Shown: one piece after another, positions 1-9,159 of the stretch
How positions within the stretch are numbered: the first letter of the stretch is position 1
Layout of the letters: each line of letters starts with the position of its first letter
NCBI GenBank assembly: GCA_048594885.1
Contig: JBMDXB010000141.1
Location: 1-64,000, forward strand
DNA: 64,000 nt
DNA from: JBMDXB01 sp048594885
Lineage (GTDB): Bacteria > Acidobacteriota > Vicinamibacteria > Vicinamibacterales > 2-12-FULL-66-21
Direction: 5' to 3'
The notes under the pieces: model-generated
Seen by the model: only the letters and a program-made list of their open reading frames with translations
Databases searched by the model: none
What the model was told of the DNA's origin: nothing
Position numbers and translations under genes: made by a program

Positions 1-20
1 AGGTCCGGTCCCGGATCCTG

Positions 21-158
21 GACCAGGGACTCGCGACCAGGGACTCGCGACCAGGGACTCGCGACCAGGGACTCGCGACCAGGGACTCGCGACCAGGGAC
101 TCGCGACCAGGGACCAGGGACCAGGGACTCGCGACCAGGGACCAGGGACCAGGGACGG
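21..158. repeat. Tandem repeat array built on the CCAGGGAC unit
   Basis: About seven copies of a 14-base unit (GACCAGGGACTCGC) run head to tail and grade into shorter 7-base units (ACCAGGG). The array ends 7 bases before the stop codon of the leftward dehydrogenase gene, so it sits downstream of that gene. The same units recur at 57218-57402, where they also occur in inverted orientation. No spacers of CRISPR type are present. Confidence 0.9.
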
Positions 159-164
159 CGGCGC

Positions 165-1787
165 TCAGGCGATGGCGTAGAAGTCGTTGACGGCGGCGAT
201 CTCGTCCTGCGTTCGCGCGGTATTCCACCCTAGCTCTGGCGCCGCAATGCGCGCGCAGGCGCGGACGGCTTCGTCGCCCGGATGGCCCGCGGCGCCGAGC
301 GCCGTTCGGCGAATGACGATGTCGGTGAGATGAAGTGCCATTTCCCGACGGATGGCGTGGACGATCTCGGCGCCGACCGTTGGCGCATCAGCGCAGACGG
401 GCGCGATCAGATCATCGCGCCGGGCCATAACGCCGATGATGTCCGCCGCTCGCTCGGCGTAGCGGCCGATCAGATGGGCAAGTGTGGCGGGCGGAAGCTC
501 GATTCCGTTCCTGCGTGCCGTCTCGATGGCGAGCGCCTCGTGATCGGCGATGCCCGCGCCGGGCAGCGTGCGCGCCGCCGTTCTCGACGCTCGAACGTGC
601 CTACCCAGCCTGGCGGCGACGCGCGCTGTGACGCGCTCGGCGACGCCGCGCGCGGTCGTGTACTTCACGCCGAGCACCGTGAACGCGCCCGGCGCGCCTT
701 CCCCTGCGTGATCGATGAGGCTGGGCGAGGGCCGCAAATCTGGGCGGCCGCTCGAGTCGACCCGTGCCGGCATGACACCGCGATGCACGAGCCTGATGTC
801 GTCCGCCGTGAGCTGGAGCGCCGGGAACGCCTCGTTGGCGTCAGCGATGAACGCCGCGACCTCCGCTGCCGTGACGTCCGTGTCGCCAGGTTTCACGACG
901 GTGGCCGAATGGCTCGTGCCGACGAGTGCCAGCCCGCGCCATGGCACCATCGTCAGCATCCGGCCCGCCGCTGTCGGCGCGGCGAGCGCGAGATCGGACG
1001 CGCGGCGGCGCGTCAGCAGGTTCATCGCCTTGAGCAACGGGAGCTCTCGGGAGACGCCGAACGCGGCCATGATCGTGCCGGCGTGCGCGCCGGCCGCATT
1101 CACCGTCACGCGCGCCTGGATGCGGAGCTCCCCGCCGGTCATCCGGTCGCGGGCTTCGATGCCCATGACCGTGCCGCCGCTGCGAATCGCGGAGATGGCT
1201 TCGACGTAGTTCGCGAGATCCGCGCCCGCTCGATCCGCCCCCTCGGCGAACGCAAACGTGAGGCGCTCGCTCTCGACCATCTGATAGTCGTACCACTGCG
1301 CGCCGCCCGTCAGGTTCTGCTGCCGGATGCCGGGAAACAGGTGCAGGACGGTAGTCTTCGACAGCAGTCGCGGCGGCGGCAGCCGCAATTCCGGCTCGAC
1401 GCCCTCGTTCCGATCGCGGCCGATGAACCGATCAATCGCAAACGCCGCGCGCAGCGCAAAGCGGCTCCGCGTGACGGAGCGGTACGTGCCGACGACGAAC
1501 GGCAGCGGGCGGAGCAGCCACGGCGCGATACGCGCGAGCGCCCGCCGTTCGCGAATCGACTCCCGGGCACGATCGAACCGCGCCGACTGGAGCGACCGCA
1601 GCCCGCCGTGCGCCGTCTTCTGATGGTTGAAGGACGCGCCGCTGCCGAAATCGGCCGCCTCGACGAGCGCCGTGCGAAGCCCGCGATCGGCCGCGTCGTA
1701 CGCGATCGCGAGTCCATGGACGCCGCCGCCGACGATCAGGAGATCGTAGGTCGTGCCAGCCAGTCGATCGAGATCGCGCGCACGCAT
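165..1787 (-). CDS. glpD: FAD-dependent glycerol-3-phosphate dehydrogenase-like protein
   Basis: Predicted flavoprotein of 540 residues in the GlpD/DAO family, which oxidises glycerol 3-phosphate to dihydroxyacetone phosphate and feeds electrons to the respiratory chain. The N-terminus has the dinucleotide-binding motif LIVGGGVHGLAIAYDAA at about residues 15-31, followed by an acidic strand end (LVEAADFGSG) and the GlpD-type HGGLRSLQ segment. The C-terminal part (from about residue 400) matches the helical cap of GlpD in length. The ATG at 1787 was chosen because the fold begins about 14 residues after it; the reading frame stays open upstream but runs into the divergent glycosyltransferase. 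No glpK or glpF is nearby, so the exact substrate is inferred from the family only. Confidence 0.82.
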   Translation of the reverse strand: MRARDLDRLAGTTYDLLIVGGGVHGLAIAYDAADRGLRTALVEAADFGSGASFNHQKTAHGGLRSLQSARFDRARESIRERRALARIAPWLLRPLPFVVGTYRSVTRSRFALRAAFAIDRFIGRDRNEGVEPELRLPPPRLLSKTTVLHLFPGIRQQNLTGGAQWYDYQMVESERLTFAFAEGADRAGADLANYVEAISAIRSGGTVMGIEARDRMTGGELRIQARVTVNAAGAHAGTIMAAFGVSRELPLLKAMNLLTRRRASDLALAAPTAAGRMLTMVPWRGLALVGTSHSATVVKPGDTDVTAAEVAAFIADANEAFPALQLTADDIRLVHRGVMPARVDSSGRPDLRPSPSLIDHAGEGAPGAFTVLGVKYTTARGVAERVTARVAARLGRHVRASRTAARTLPGAGIADHEALAIETARRNGIELPPATLAHLIGRYAERAADIIGVMARRDDLIAPVCADAPTVGAEIVHAIRREMALHLTDIVIRRTALGAAGHPGDEAVRACARIAAPELGWNTARTQDEIAAVNDFYAIA

Positions 1788-1804
1788 CGAGGCGATCTTA
1801 ACCC

Positions 1805-1810
1805 TATACT
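1805..1810 (+). promoter_or_regulatory. -10-like hexamer TATACT just ahead of the glycosyltransferase start
   Basis: TATACT ends 7 bases before the ATG at 1818 in the 30-base gap between divergent genes. If it is the -10 element, transcription would start at or within a base or two of the start codon, giving a leaderless message. No convincing -35 box is visible. Confidence 0.5.
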
Positions 1811-1817
1811 TTTGCGG

Positions 1818-2855
1818 ATGCGTCGCATCGCTGTCGTCACCTCGAGTCCGCCGGACGTGGAAGGCGGGCACATGGTCATCGCGCGGGCGCTCGTCGAGGC
1901 GCTCGACGCGTACGGGCACAGCGGCGTGCTCGTGACCACGCCGGATTACGGCTTCGGCGGGATTGCCGCGACGTATCTCGCCAACTGGCGCGCCGACGTT
2001 CGCTCGGCCGGCGGCCGCCGCATCGATCAGGTGATCAGCCTCAGATATCCGAGCTACGCCGTGCGGCATCCGCATCACGTGTCGTGGCTGAATCACACGA
2101 TGCGCGAGTACTACGATCTGTGGGACCGGTTTCACGGTTCGCTGGGCCGGAGAGGACGGCTGAAGGAGCGTGTCCGCCGGACGATCGTTCACGCGGTCGA
2201 TCGGCACTTGCTCTCGCGCAACGTGTCGAAGCTGTTCGTCCAGTCGGCGACCATCGCTCGGCGCCTTCAGATCTGGCCGGAGCTGCGCCCGGAGGTCCTG
2301 CATCCTCCGGCGCCACAGCGCGCGTACCGCTGCGATGGCTACGGGGACTTCATCTTTCTCGTCTCGCGGCTGACGCCGCTCAAGCGTGTCGATCTGTTCA
2401 TCGAGGCGCTGGCCACTGACGACGGCCGGCACGTCCGGGCGGTTGTTGCCGGAGAGGGCGAAGAGCGCGATCGCCTCCAGGCGCTGATCACGCGGCTGAA
2501 CATCGGCGATCGCGTTCGTCTCGTCGGCCGCATCGACGACTCGCAGGTGCTCGACTACCTCGCGCGGTGCCGCGCCGTCTGCTTTCCGCCGCTGGACGAG
2601 GACTATGGATTTGTCACCGCGGAAGCGTTCGCGTCACGGAAGGCGGTGATCACGTGCCGTGACAGCGGCGGCCCCGCGGAACTCGTGCAGCAGGGCGTGA
2701 GCGGCCTGGTGACCGAGCCAGCGCCTGCGGCGCTTGCCGCCGCCCTCCGGCGCATGATGGAGGACGCCGCGGCTGCCGAGCGAATGGGCGCCGCCGCCCA
2801 TGAGGCCGGCGCGAAGCTCACCTGGGAATCGGCCGTTCGCCGACTGACTGGCTGA
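1818..2855 (+). CDS. Glycosyltransferase family 4
   Basis: GT-B fold glycosyltransferase of 345 residues, predicted to transfer a sugar from a nucleotide-sugar donor to a glycan or lipid acceptor at the cytoplasmic face. The N-terminal half has the expected start (IAVVTSSPPDVEGGH). The C-terminal half carries the family-1 signature: FLVSRLTPLKRVDLFIEAL, then EDYGFVTAEAFASRKAV with the E-x7-E pair that contacts the donor, and the closing GGPAELVQQGVSGLV loop. The ATG at 1818 fits the family start; the frame is open for much longer upstream but lies antisense to the dehydrogenase. The 3' end overlaps the convergent membrane-protein gene by 38 bases. Acceptor and sugar cannot be read from the sequence. 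Confidence 0.88.
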   Translation: MRRIAVVTSSPPDVEGGHMVIARALVEALDAYGHSGVLVTTPDYGFGGIAATYLANWRADVRSAGGRRIDQVISLRYPSYAVRHPHHVSWLNHTMREYYDLWDRFHGSLGRRGRLKERVRRTIVHAVDRHLLSRNVSKLFVQSATIARRLQIWPELRPEVLHPPAPQRAYRCDGYGDFIFLVSRLTPLKRVDLFIEALATDDGRHVRAVVAGEGEERDRLQALITRLNIGDRVRLVGRIDDSQVLDYLARCRAVCFPPLDEDYGFVTAEAFASRKAVITCRDSGGPAELVQQGVSGLVTEPAPAALAAALRRMMEDAAAAERMGAAAHEAGAKLTWESAVRRLTG

Positions 2856-4140
2856 ACTGGCGCGCGTGCCACACGAACACGGCGAGATTGGCCGCAGCGA
2901 GCAGCACCGTAGCGTCGATGATCGTCAGCCGCCGCGACACGCCGGGCAGATCGCCTCCGAAGCCGTAAAACAAGAACAGATTGAGCGCAAAACCGGCGGA
3001 GGCGGCGGCGTAGACGGGCCGTAACTGCACGAGAACGGCGCCCGCGATCGCCATGAGCGGCACCGCGAGGAAGAAATGATTCTCGTGCACCTGTACGGCG
3101 AGCATGAAGTAGGCGTGCACGATGACCGCGCCGCACGCGGCGAGCCCTGGTACGTCGTCTGCGCGCCTCGATCGCCACAGTGCCCACATCGCGACGGCGC
3201 CGACCGCGGCCATCGCCCAGGGCCGTGGATTCGGGTATCCGAGCCGCACGACCTGCGAGATCCCCAGGATGCGTACAAGCATCGTCCACGCGCCCCAGAT
3301 GCTGAGATCCTGGATGGCGTAGGCCACCCGCAGGAAATAGGTGACGAGCCACCAGAGGTTCGCGGCATACCCGGACAGCATGTCGTGGGTTCCGAGCCTG
3401 CCAACGGCCTGCACGAGATTGCGCCACGCGCCCATCGCCGCGAAGGGTCCAAGGATCACCGCCGCTGTCAAAGTCGCCGCGGCGGTCGAGCGTGCGATCG
3501 CACGCAGCCGATCGGCCTTCCGGTGGTAGATCGCGAGCGCAACGACCGGGGCCAGAAAGATCGCTTGCGCCTTTGTCAGCACGGCCGCGACGCAGAGAAT
3601 CCCGGCAAGGGCGGCATGTCCTGACGCGGCAGCGACGACTGCGCCTATGGCAGGCGCCGCCGTCAGCGGATCGAGATAGCCGAGAACCGCTCCGTCGAGG
3701 ATGGCGGCAGGATTCATCCAGTACGCCGTCGCCGCGAAACGCGCGGCCGGCTCGCCGTATCGCCGCCTCGTGCCGAAGAACACGACGAGCGCGACCGCGA
3801 CGTCGGCTGCGAGAATGAGCAGCTTGATCAGCGCCGTCAGGAGTCTCGAATCGCGGTAATCTGGAACGAAGAGCCGATAGGTGTGTCCGACGATCGCCAG
3901 CTCCCACAGTGCGAGCGGCGGGTAGTCGACCGTCATCCGCGTTTCGCCCCACTCGACCGCGTGGCGGATGGGAGGCGTGCCGCCGACCCCGTACATCCGG
4001 AGCACGCCGTCGTTGACCGTGCCGTGGCTCCAGGTCTTCCAGATGGCGACGTCGCCGGTGCCTTCGAGTGGCAGGGCGAGCAGGCGCGCGATCAGCCCGG
4101 CGCCGAGGAGCATGCGGAAGACCGTGTGCGAGCTCAGCAT
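2818..4140 (-). CDS. Polytopic membrane protein, GT-C glycosyltransferase-like
   Basis: Predicted 440-residue inner-membrane protein with roughly ten hydrophobic segments. It resembles polyprenyl-phosphate-dependent GT-C enzymes: an acidic residue in the first outside loop (LEGTGDVAIWKTW) and the DYPPLALWE motif at about residues 70-80 are typical of mannosyl- or arabinosyltransferase-like families. The ATG at 4140 gives a start directly before the first transmembrane helix; earlier in-frame starts would overlap the divergent SGNH gene. Neighbouring genes (GT4 glycosyltransferase, SGNH, MBOAT) suggest a role in envelope glycan assembly. The substrate is unknown. Confidence 0.7.
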   Translation of the reverse strand: MLSSHTVFRMLLGAGLIARLLALPLEGTGDVAIWKTWSHGTVNDGVLRMYGVGGTPPIRHAVEWGETRMTVDYPPLALWELAIVGHTYRLFVPDYRDSRLLTALIKLLILAADVAVALVVFFGTRRRYGEPAARFAATAYWMNPAAILDGAVLGYLDPLTAAPAIGAVVAAASGHAALAGILCVAAVLTKAQAIFLAPVVALAIYHRKADRLRAIARSTAAATLTAAVILGPFAAMGAWRNLVQAVGRLGTHDMLSGYAANLWWLVTYFLRVAYAIQDLSIWGAWTMLVRILGISQVVRLGYPNPRPWAMAAVGAVAMWALWRSRRADDVPGLAACGAVIVHAYFMLAVQVHENHFFLAVPLMAIAGAVLVQLRPVYAAASAGFALNLFLFYGFGGDLPGVSRRLTIIDATVLLAAANLAVFVWHARQFSQSVGERPIPR

Positions 4141-4297
4141 CCGCTCAGTCTCGCCGCAGGTTGCGTGAATTCGTAGCGTGCCGACGATGCGGCCGATGGC
4201 ATCAGCGGTCTGCGAAAACGATTGAAGAAGGAGGTCATCGCGCCCGGCCAGAGATACTACGCGAACTCGCGTTGAGGTACAATCCGCGCTTTCCGTC

Positions 4298-5353
4298 ATG
4301 TCCTTGCTTGGGGCCGGCCGCGGTGCCGGTGTGCTCGCGCTCGCTGCGCTCGCCCTCCTGACGCTGCTCGTACCGGGCGGACTCCGAGCGGTCGATGCGC
4401 GCTTCGGTGTGCAAGGCCTGCCCGCGACGTATCTCCCCGCGCTCGAAGGCCCGCGGTCGCGCGGCGCGTTCGATCCGGCGCCGATGCAGGAGATTGCCCG
4501 CATCAGGGCCTCCTACGTGATTGTCGGCGACTCGATGGCCGGAACGCGGATTCACACGACGCGCTTCGAGGAGCTGGTCGGCCGGCCCGTCGGCGACGTC
4601 ATGCAGGCGGGCTCGGGCCCGGTGTTCTGGTATCTCGCTCTGAAGAACTGGGTCATTGCGAGCGGCGCGCGGCCGCAGGTCGCGTTCGTGTTCTTCAGGG
4701 ACACGAATCTGACCGACGTCATGTTCCGCCTGGACGAGGACTATCGGTGGAACGTCGATCGGGTCGCCGGCGAGCGGGAGGACGAAGTCAATGCGGCGAT
4801 CGCGGCGGCAGGTGGATGGCGCCGACGTGCGCGCTCGGCGGTCGAGCGGAGCTACGGCGCGGATCGCGTCCGGCTCTGGATGCCGGCAGCGCTGACTGAT
4901 CGCCTCGCGCGATCGCTGGTGCCCGGACGTGAGCGGCGCGCGCGGTTCCTGCACGAGATGAATCAGCGATTCGACGTCTGGCACGTCCGGCCGATGGACG
5001 CGGCCGACGTGTCCGCGCCGGACGACGAGCTCGCGGACTTCGACTATTACGTGAACCGCTCGGTGCTGCCGTTGATGCTGCGCGACGCCCGCGCCGCGGG
5101 GATCAGGCTCTGTTTCGTCCGCGTGCAGCGCCGGCCGGTGGGCCGCCGGCCGCCGGCGCAGTCCAAGGCACTCCAGACGTACGTCGCGAAGCTGCGCGAC
5201 TACGTCGTCAGCCACGGTGCCATCTGGCGCGACGACACCGGCGATCCTGACCTCACGATCGACATGTACGCCGACGGCGACCACCTGATGACGAGCGCGC
5301 GGCCGCGGTACACGGAAATCCTCTTCCAGCGCGTCCGGCCGTCGCTCCAGTGA
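4298..5353 (+). CDS. SGNH-hydrolase-like protein partnered with an MBOAT acyltransferase
   Basis: 351-residue protein with an N-terminal signal/anchor helix (about residues 8-27). It shows a degenerate SGNH layout: the nucleophile block VIVGDSMAGTR at about residues 73-83 and the C-terminal DGDHL block with the D-x-x-H-like catalytic pair at about 327-331. Such proteins (compare DltD, AlgJ/AlgX, WssH-type partners) act in the periplasm with an MBOAT protein to acylate exopolysaccharide or other envelope polymers. The next gene is an MBOAT protein whose GTG start overlaps this stop codon, which supports translational coupling and a joint role. The polymer is not identifiable here. Confidence 0.75.
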   Translation: MSLLGAGRGAGVLALAALALLTLLVPGGLRAVDARFGVQGLPATYLPALEGPRSRGAFDPAPMQEIARIRASYVIVGDSMAGTRIHTTRFEELVGRPVGDVMQAGSGPVFWYLALKNWVIASGARPQVAFVFFRDTNLTDVMFRLDEDYRWNVDRVAGEREDEVNAAIAAAGGWRRRARSAVERSYGADRVRLWMPAALTDRLARSLVPGRERRARFLHEMNQRFDVWHVRPMDAADVSAPDDELADFDYYVNRSVLPLMLRDARAAGIRLCFVRVQRRPVGRRPPAQSKALQTYVAKLRDYVVSHGAIWRDDTGDPDLTIDMYADGDHLMTSARPRYTEILFQRVRPSLQ

Positions 5354-6819
5354 TCTTCCATTCGCTGGACTTCGTCGTCTTCTTCGTCGTCGTCACGGCG
5401 ATCTACTGGACGCTGCCGCACCGAGGGCAGAACTGGCTGCTGCTCGTCGCCGGATACGTCTTCTACGGCTACGTTCATCCGTGGTTTCTCATCCTGATCG
5501 CGACGTCGACCGCGATCGACTACGGGGCCGCGCGTGCGATGGAGGCGTGGCCCCATCGGAAGCGCGCCTTCCTGGCGCTGAGCGTCGTCTCGAACTTCGG
5601 GATGCTCGGCTTCTTCAAGTACTTCAACTTCTTCGTCGAGAACGTGCACGGCGCGCTCGTGGTGTTCGGTCTGGACGTGAGCCCGCCGATGCTGCGGATC
5701 TTCCTGCCGGTGGGGATCTCGTTCTACACGTTCCAGGCGATGAGCTACACGATCGACGTGTATCGCGGCGAGCTGCACGCGCGCAAGAGCCTGGCGGATC
5801 TGGCGGTGTTCATCTCGTTCTTCCCGCATCTGGTGGCGGGGCCGATCCAGCGCGCGTCGTTCCTGCTGCCGCAGGTGGAGAAGCGGCGCCGTTTCTCGAT
5901 CGAGGCGGCGCGGACCGGGTTCCTGAAGATCTGTTGGGGCTATTTCAAGAAGCTCGTCATCGCCGACAACGTCGGCATCATCGCCAACAAGGTGTTCGCG
6001 CTCTCGGAGCCGTCGTTCCCGCTGCTCTGGGCCGGCGTATTCGCGTTTGCGATCCAGATCTACGCCGACTTTTCCGCCTACACCGACATCGCACGCGGCA
6101 CGTCGCGCTGGCTCGGATTCGAGCTGACGGAGAACTTCGATCATCCGTACATGGCGCGGAGCCCGTCGGATTTCTGGCGGCGCTGGAACATCTCGCTCTC
6201 CACGTGGTTCCGTGACTACGTCTACGTGCCGCTCGGCGGATCGCGCGCCGGCGGCTGGACGTGGGCGAGGAACGTGCTCGCGACATTCCTGCTGTCCGGC
6301 CTGTGGCACGGCGCGAGTTGGAACTATGTGCTGTGGGGGCTGTACCACGGCCTGCTGCTGGTTGCGACGCGTGCGCGCAGCATCCTGCCGAGGGCCGAGC
6401 AAGCTCGGCCCCTGCGCGCTGCCGCCGTAGGGCCCGGGCTTGCCCGGGCCGCGATCATCGCCATCGCACAGACCGCCGGCATGTTCGCGCTGACGCTGGT
6501 CGGCTGGCTGCTCTTCCGCGAAACGGAACTCTCGATGATCGTCCGCGATCTCTCGCTGTCGCCGTTTGCGGCGAGCGCCGCCGATCGCCAGATGGCGCTC
6601 TACCTGTTCCTGCTCACGTTCATCTACTCGCTGCCGCTGTGGCTGCAGAGCCTGTGGGTCGAGCTCGGTCGCGACGCCGAGGAACGCCGCCAGGCGGAAG
6701 CCCCGTCGGTGGCGTGGGGGCGCGTCACGCTGCAGGGCGCTGCGTGCGGGCTGGCCTTTGCCGCCGTGCTCATCTTCCGCAGCACGACGTCGCTCGATTT
6801 CATCTACTTTCAGTTCTGA
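5350..6819 (+). CDS. MBOAT family O-acyltransferase (AlgI-like)
   Basis: 489-residue polytopic membrane protein that is expected to move acyl groups, usually acetyl, across the inner membrane for O-acylation of an extracytoplasmic polymer. Clear AlgI-type signatures: SFYTFQAMSYTIDVYRG at about 120, SDFWRRWNISLSTWFRDY at about 273-290, and the LSGLWHGASWNYVLWG helix with the invariant His at about residue 320. The GTG at 5350 overlaps the upstream stop codon (GTGA), so the two genes form a coupled pair. Residues about 347-367 form a hydrophilic Ala/Pro/Arg-rich loop encoded by two perfect DNA palindromes that look inserted. Confidence 0.9.
   Translation: MIFHSLDFVVFFVVVTAIYWTLPHRGQNWLLLVAGYVFYGYVHPWFLILIATSTAIDYGAARAMEAWPHRKRAFLALSVVSNFGMLGFFKYFNFFVENVHGALVVFGLDVSPPMLRIFLPVGISFYTFQAMSYTIDVYRGELHARKSLADLAVFISFFPHLVAGPIQRASFLLPQVEKRRRFSIEAARTGFLKICWGYFKKLVIADNVGIIANKVFALSEPSFPLLWAGVFAFAIQIYADFSAYTDIARGTSRWLGFELTENFDHPYMARSPSDFWRRWNISLSTWFRDYVYVPLGGSRAGGWTWARNVLATFLLSGLWHGASWNYVLWGLYHGLLLVATRARSILPRAEQARPLRAAAVGPGLARAAIIAIAQTAGMFALTLVGWLLFRETELSMIVRDLSLSPFAASAADRQMALYLFLLTFIYSLPLWLQSLWVELGRDAEERRQAEAPSVAWGRVTLQGAACGLAFAAVLIFRSTTSLDFIYFQF
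6392..6450. repeat. Two perfect 20-base palindromes inside the MBOAT gene
   Basis: Positions 6392-6411 and 6431-6450 are each a 9-base stem with a 2-base loop (GGGCCGAGC/GCTCGGCCC and GGCCCGGGC/GCCCGGGCC). They lie 19 bases apart and keep the reading frame open, coding for a hydrophilic loop between membrane helices. Confidence 0.85.
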
Positions 6820-6829
6820 CGCGACAGCT

Positions 6830-8950
6830 TCACGATCCACGCTTCGCCGGTGCGGTCAGGTTCTCGAGCGCCCACAGTTCGATCTTCGATTCGCCGACCG
6901 CGATCGCAAGGCGGCGGCCATCCGGGCTGAGCGAGAAGGGGCCCCGACCCGACTGCACTTTCATCTCCATCCGCTCTGCTCGGGACCCGTCGGCCGTCAC
7001 CCTCCAGAACTCGGATGGGGGCAGACGATTCGACGAATCGGGAGGATGCACCATCTTGCGGAACACGATATGGCGGCCGTCGGGTGTCCAAGCCAATCCG
7101 CCCATGCCTTCATTCTCTCCTGTGCGATAGATGTCGCGGCTGGGACCTCCATCGGTGGAAACGAGGTTGATCGTTCGGATCATCCTGTTGCCGGGTTCGC
7201 GGGCGATGTACGCGAGGGTCCGGCCGTCAGGTGAAACCGACAGCCGCGGCACGCCAGCCGGCGACGTCGTGATGCGAACGATTTCCTTCTCGGCTCCGGA
7301 GGCGAGGTCGCGCCGAACAATGCGCGTTGGCTGACTAATCGTATAGAAGATGCTGCCGCCGTCGCGTGCCCACGCGGCGAAGAGCACCCACTGACCGGGC
7401 GGCGTTTTGACCACCGGCACCGTCGTGCCGGTCGTCGCGTCCACCGTGTAGACGCCCGCGTCCGGCGTGTTCTGCATGCCGATCACCAGGAGCGACTTGC
7501 CGTCAGGCGACCAATGCGGCCCGTCGACCGGATCGAGCTTCGCAATTCGAGGGCGCAGCGTGCGCTCCTCGCGCGTCTCGATATTCAGCACCGAGATCAC
7601 GGCTGCCGGATTCACCCACGTATTCGAGGATGCGGGCGTCGACCGGTAGGCCAGGAACCTGCCGTCTGGCGACCATTCAGGCGCGAAGTTCGACATCGAG
7701 AAATACCGCTTCGCCGGCGCGAACGGGGAGAGCAGTTTGCCCGCCGCGCTGTCGACGGTGGCAACCTGGATGTCGCTCAATTCCGAGATCATCGTGTAGT
7801 AGAGCGTGTTCTTCACCAGCCGAACGGGCAGCGCGTCACCGATGTTCGATTTCGTCAGCAACGGCGTTCCCTGCGGACTGCCGTTGGCGACGCCGATGCT
7901 CCAGACGTCGCCCGAACCGGTCCTGTCGCTCCAGAAGGACACGCGGCCTCCGTCCTCGGACCATCCAAGCAGCCCATCGTCGGCCGGGTGCCCGACGATC
8001 TCCGTCTGGCGACTCCCGTTGATCGCCATGATGAAGACGTCCGACTTCGCGGGATCCGGCGCTTTCGCGCCGGAATAGGCGATGTAGCGGCCATCCGGCG
8101 AGAAGCTTGCCTTCAAGCTGTGGTCCGGCGCGGTCTCGAAGCGCCGAATCGCGCCGTCCGCGGTGGAGACGACCGCGAGCTGCTCGGGTCCTTTCGGCGA
8201 GTAGACGAGTACCAGGATGGATCGGCCGTCGGGCGACCAGTCGAGCGGACGGAGAAAGTCCGGCGTGCGGAACAGCGTCCGCGTCGGACCGCCGTCCACT
8301 GCAGACACGCGCAGCTCTGACTGTTCCGAGAACCAGTAGTACGCGAGTTGGCGGTTGTCGCGCGAGAAGATGCTGCACTCGCCGTACTCTCCAGGACTCT
8401 TGTTGATGCTTCCGGTCGTCGTGACCGGGCGCATCGTGCCGGTCGCGAGGTCGGTGATGGCGATGTTGCCGCTCAGCCACTCGGGGTGGCTCAGATATCG
8501 CGCGTCGGACGACAAGCCGTTGCACCAGTCCAGCCCGGGGCCGTCGTAGATGCGCCGCAGACCAAGCGTGGGCGGAGACGTGGAACGTCCGCCAGCTTTC
8601 AACGCTGCCAGCCTGGATCGGGCGCTGGCGGCCACCGCCGGCACATCCGCGAAGTCGCGGAGCACACGCTCGTACGCGGTGCGTGCCTGGGCGTCGCCGA
8701 GCTTCTGATAGCACTCGGCCATCTGCATCAACGCGGTCGCCGCGGTGACGCGATCGGTGCGTCCGTATCTGTCGACGATGGCCTGGAGCTGCTTGATGGC
8801 GCCCGGCAGGTCACCCTCGACGTTCGCCTTGTCGATGGCGGCGCGCAGCTCTCCCGGCGCGCCCGGCGGCCGCTGCTGTGCGGCGGCGGCGCCGAGGAGC
8901 AGGGCGACGAGAACAGTAATCAGCAGGGCCGTCGAGCGAAGCAAACGCAT
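6830..8950 (-). CDS. Secreted TPR plus WD40-like (PD40) beta-propeller protein
   Basis: 706-residue exported protein. An N-terminal signal peptide (about residues 1-24, ending AAAAQQ) is followed by a short tetratricopeptide-like helical region (about 30-115, with AATALMQMAECYQKLGDAQA) and then a long TolB/PD40-type beta-propeller with repeated WSPDGRSIL, FSPDGRYIAYS, WSPDGRFLAYR, VSPDGRTLAYI and LSPDGRRLAIA blades. Such propellers are protein-interaction platforms in the periplasm or outer envelope; the specific role is unknown. The ATG at 8950 is preceded by an AAGGAGAACG ribosome site. The stop codon lies 10 bases from the end of the convergent MBOAT gene. Confidence 0.82.
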   Translation of the reverse strand: MRLLRSTALLITVLVALLLGAAAAQQRPPGAPGELRAAIDKANVEGDLPGAIKQLQAIVDRYGRTDRVTAATALMQMAECYQKLGDAQARTAYERVLRDFADVPAVAASARSRLAALKAGGRSTSPPTLGLRRIYDGPGLDWCNGLSSDARYLSHPEWLSGNIAITDLATGTMRPVTTTGSINKSPGEYGECSIFSRDNRQLAYYWFSEQSELRVSAVDGGPTRTLFRTPDFLRPLDWSPDGRSILVLVYSPKGPEQLAVVSTADGAIRRFETAPDHSLKASFSPDGRYIAYSGAKAPDPAKSDVFIMAINGSRQTEIVGHPADDGLLGWSEDGGRVSFWSDRTGSGDVWSIGVANGSPQGTPLLTKSNIGDALPVRLVKNTLYYTMISELSDIQVATVDSAAGKLLSPFAPAKRYFSMSNFAPEWSPDGRFLAYRSTPASSNTWVNPAAVISVLNIETREERTLRPRIAKLDPVDGPHWSPDGKSLLVIGMQNTPDAGVYTVDATTGTTVPVVKTPPGQWVLFAAWARDGGSIFYTISQPTRIVRRDLASGAEKEIVRITTSPAGVPRLSVSPDGRTLAYIAREPGNRMIRTINLVSTDGGPSRDIYRTGENEGMGGLAWTPDGRHIVFRKMVHPPDSSNRLPPSEFWRVTADGSRAERMEMKVQSGRGPFSLSPDGRRLAIAVGESKIELWALENLTAPAKRGS

Positions 8951-9048
8951 GGTGTCGTTCTCCTTGCCGTCCACCTTAACGATGCAGCGTCGAGTCCTCA
9001 CCCAGCCCTTGTAGAGATTGTGTCGAGAGAACATCGGACGTACGTCTA

Positions 9049-9140
9049 CAACGGAGAAACGAGGACAACGGAGGACGAACGGAGAAACCAGTTGATCTGA
9101 CAATCTTCGTTCGTTCTCCGTTCACTTCGTTTCTCCGTTG
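9049..9140. repeat. Intergenic inverted repeat built from CAACGGAGAAAC units
   Basis: The arms at 9049-9062 and 9127-9140 are exact reverse complements over 14 bases; between them lie further partial copies (GGACAACGGAGGACG, TTCGTTCTCCGTTCA), so the whole stretch can fold into a long imperfect hairpin. It separates the PD40 gene from the response-regulator gene and lies downstream of the regulator. Confidence 0.85.
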
Positions 9141-9159
9141 TGATCCGTTTTCAGTCCGC

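Noticed and set aside
21..158. Possible CRISPR array
   Set aside because: The units are 7-14 bases with no unique spacers and no cas genes are present.
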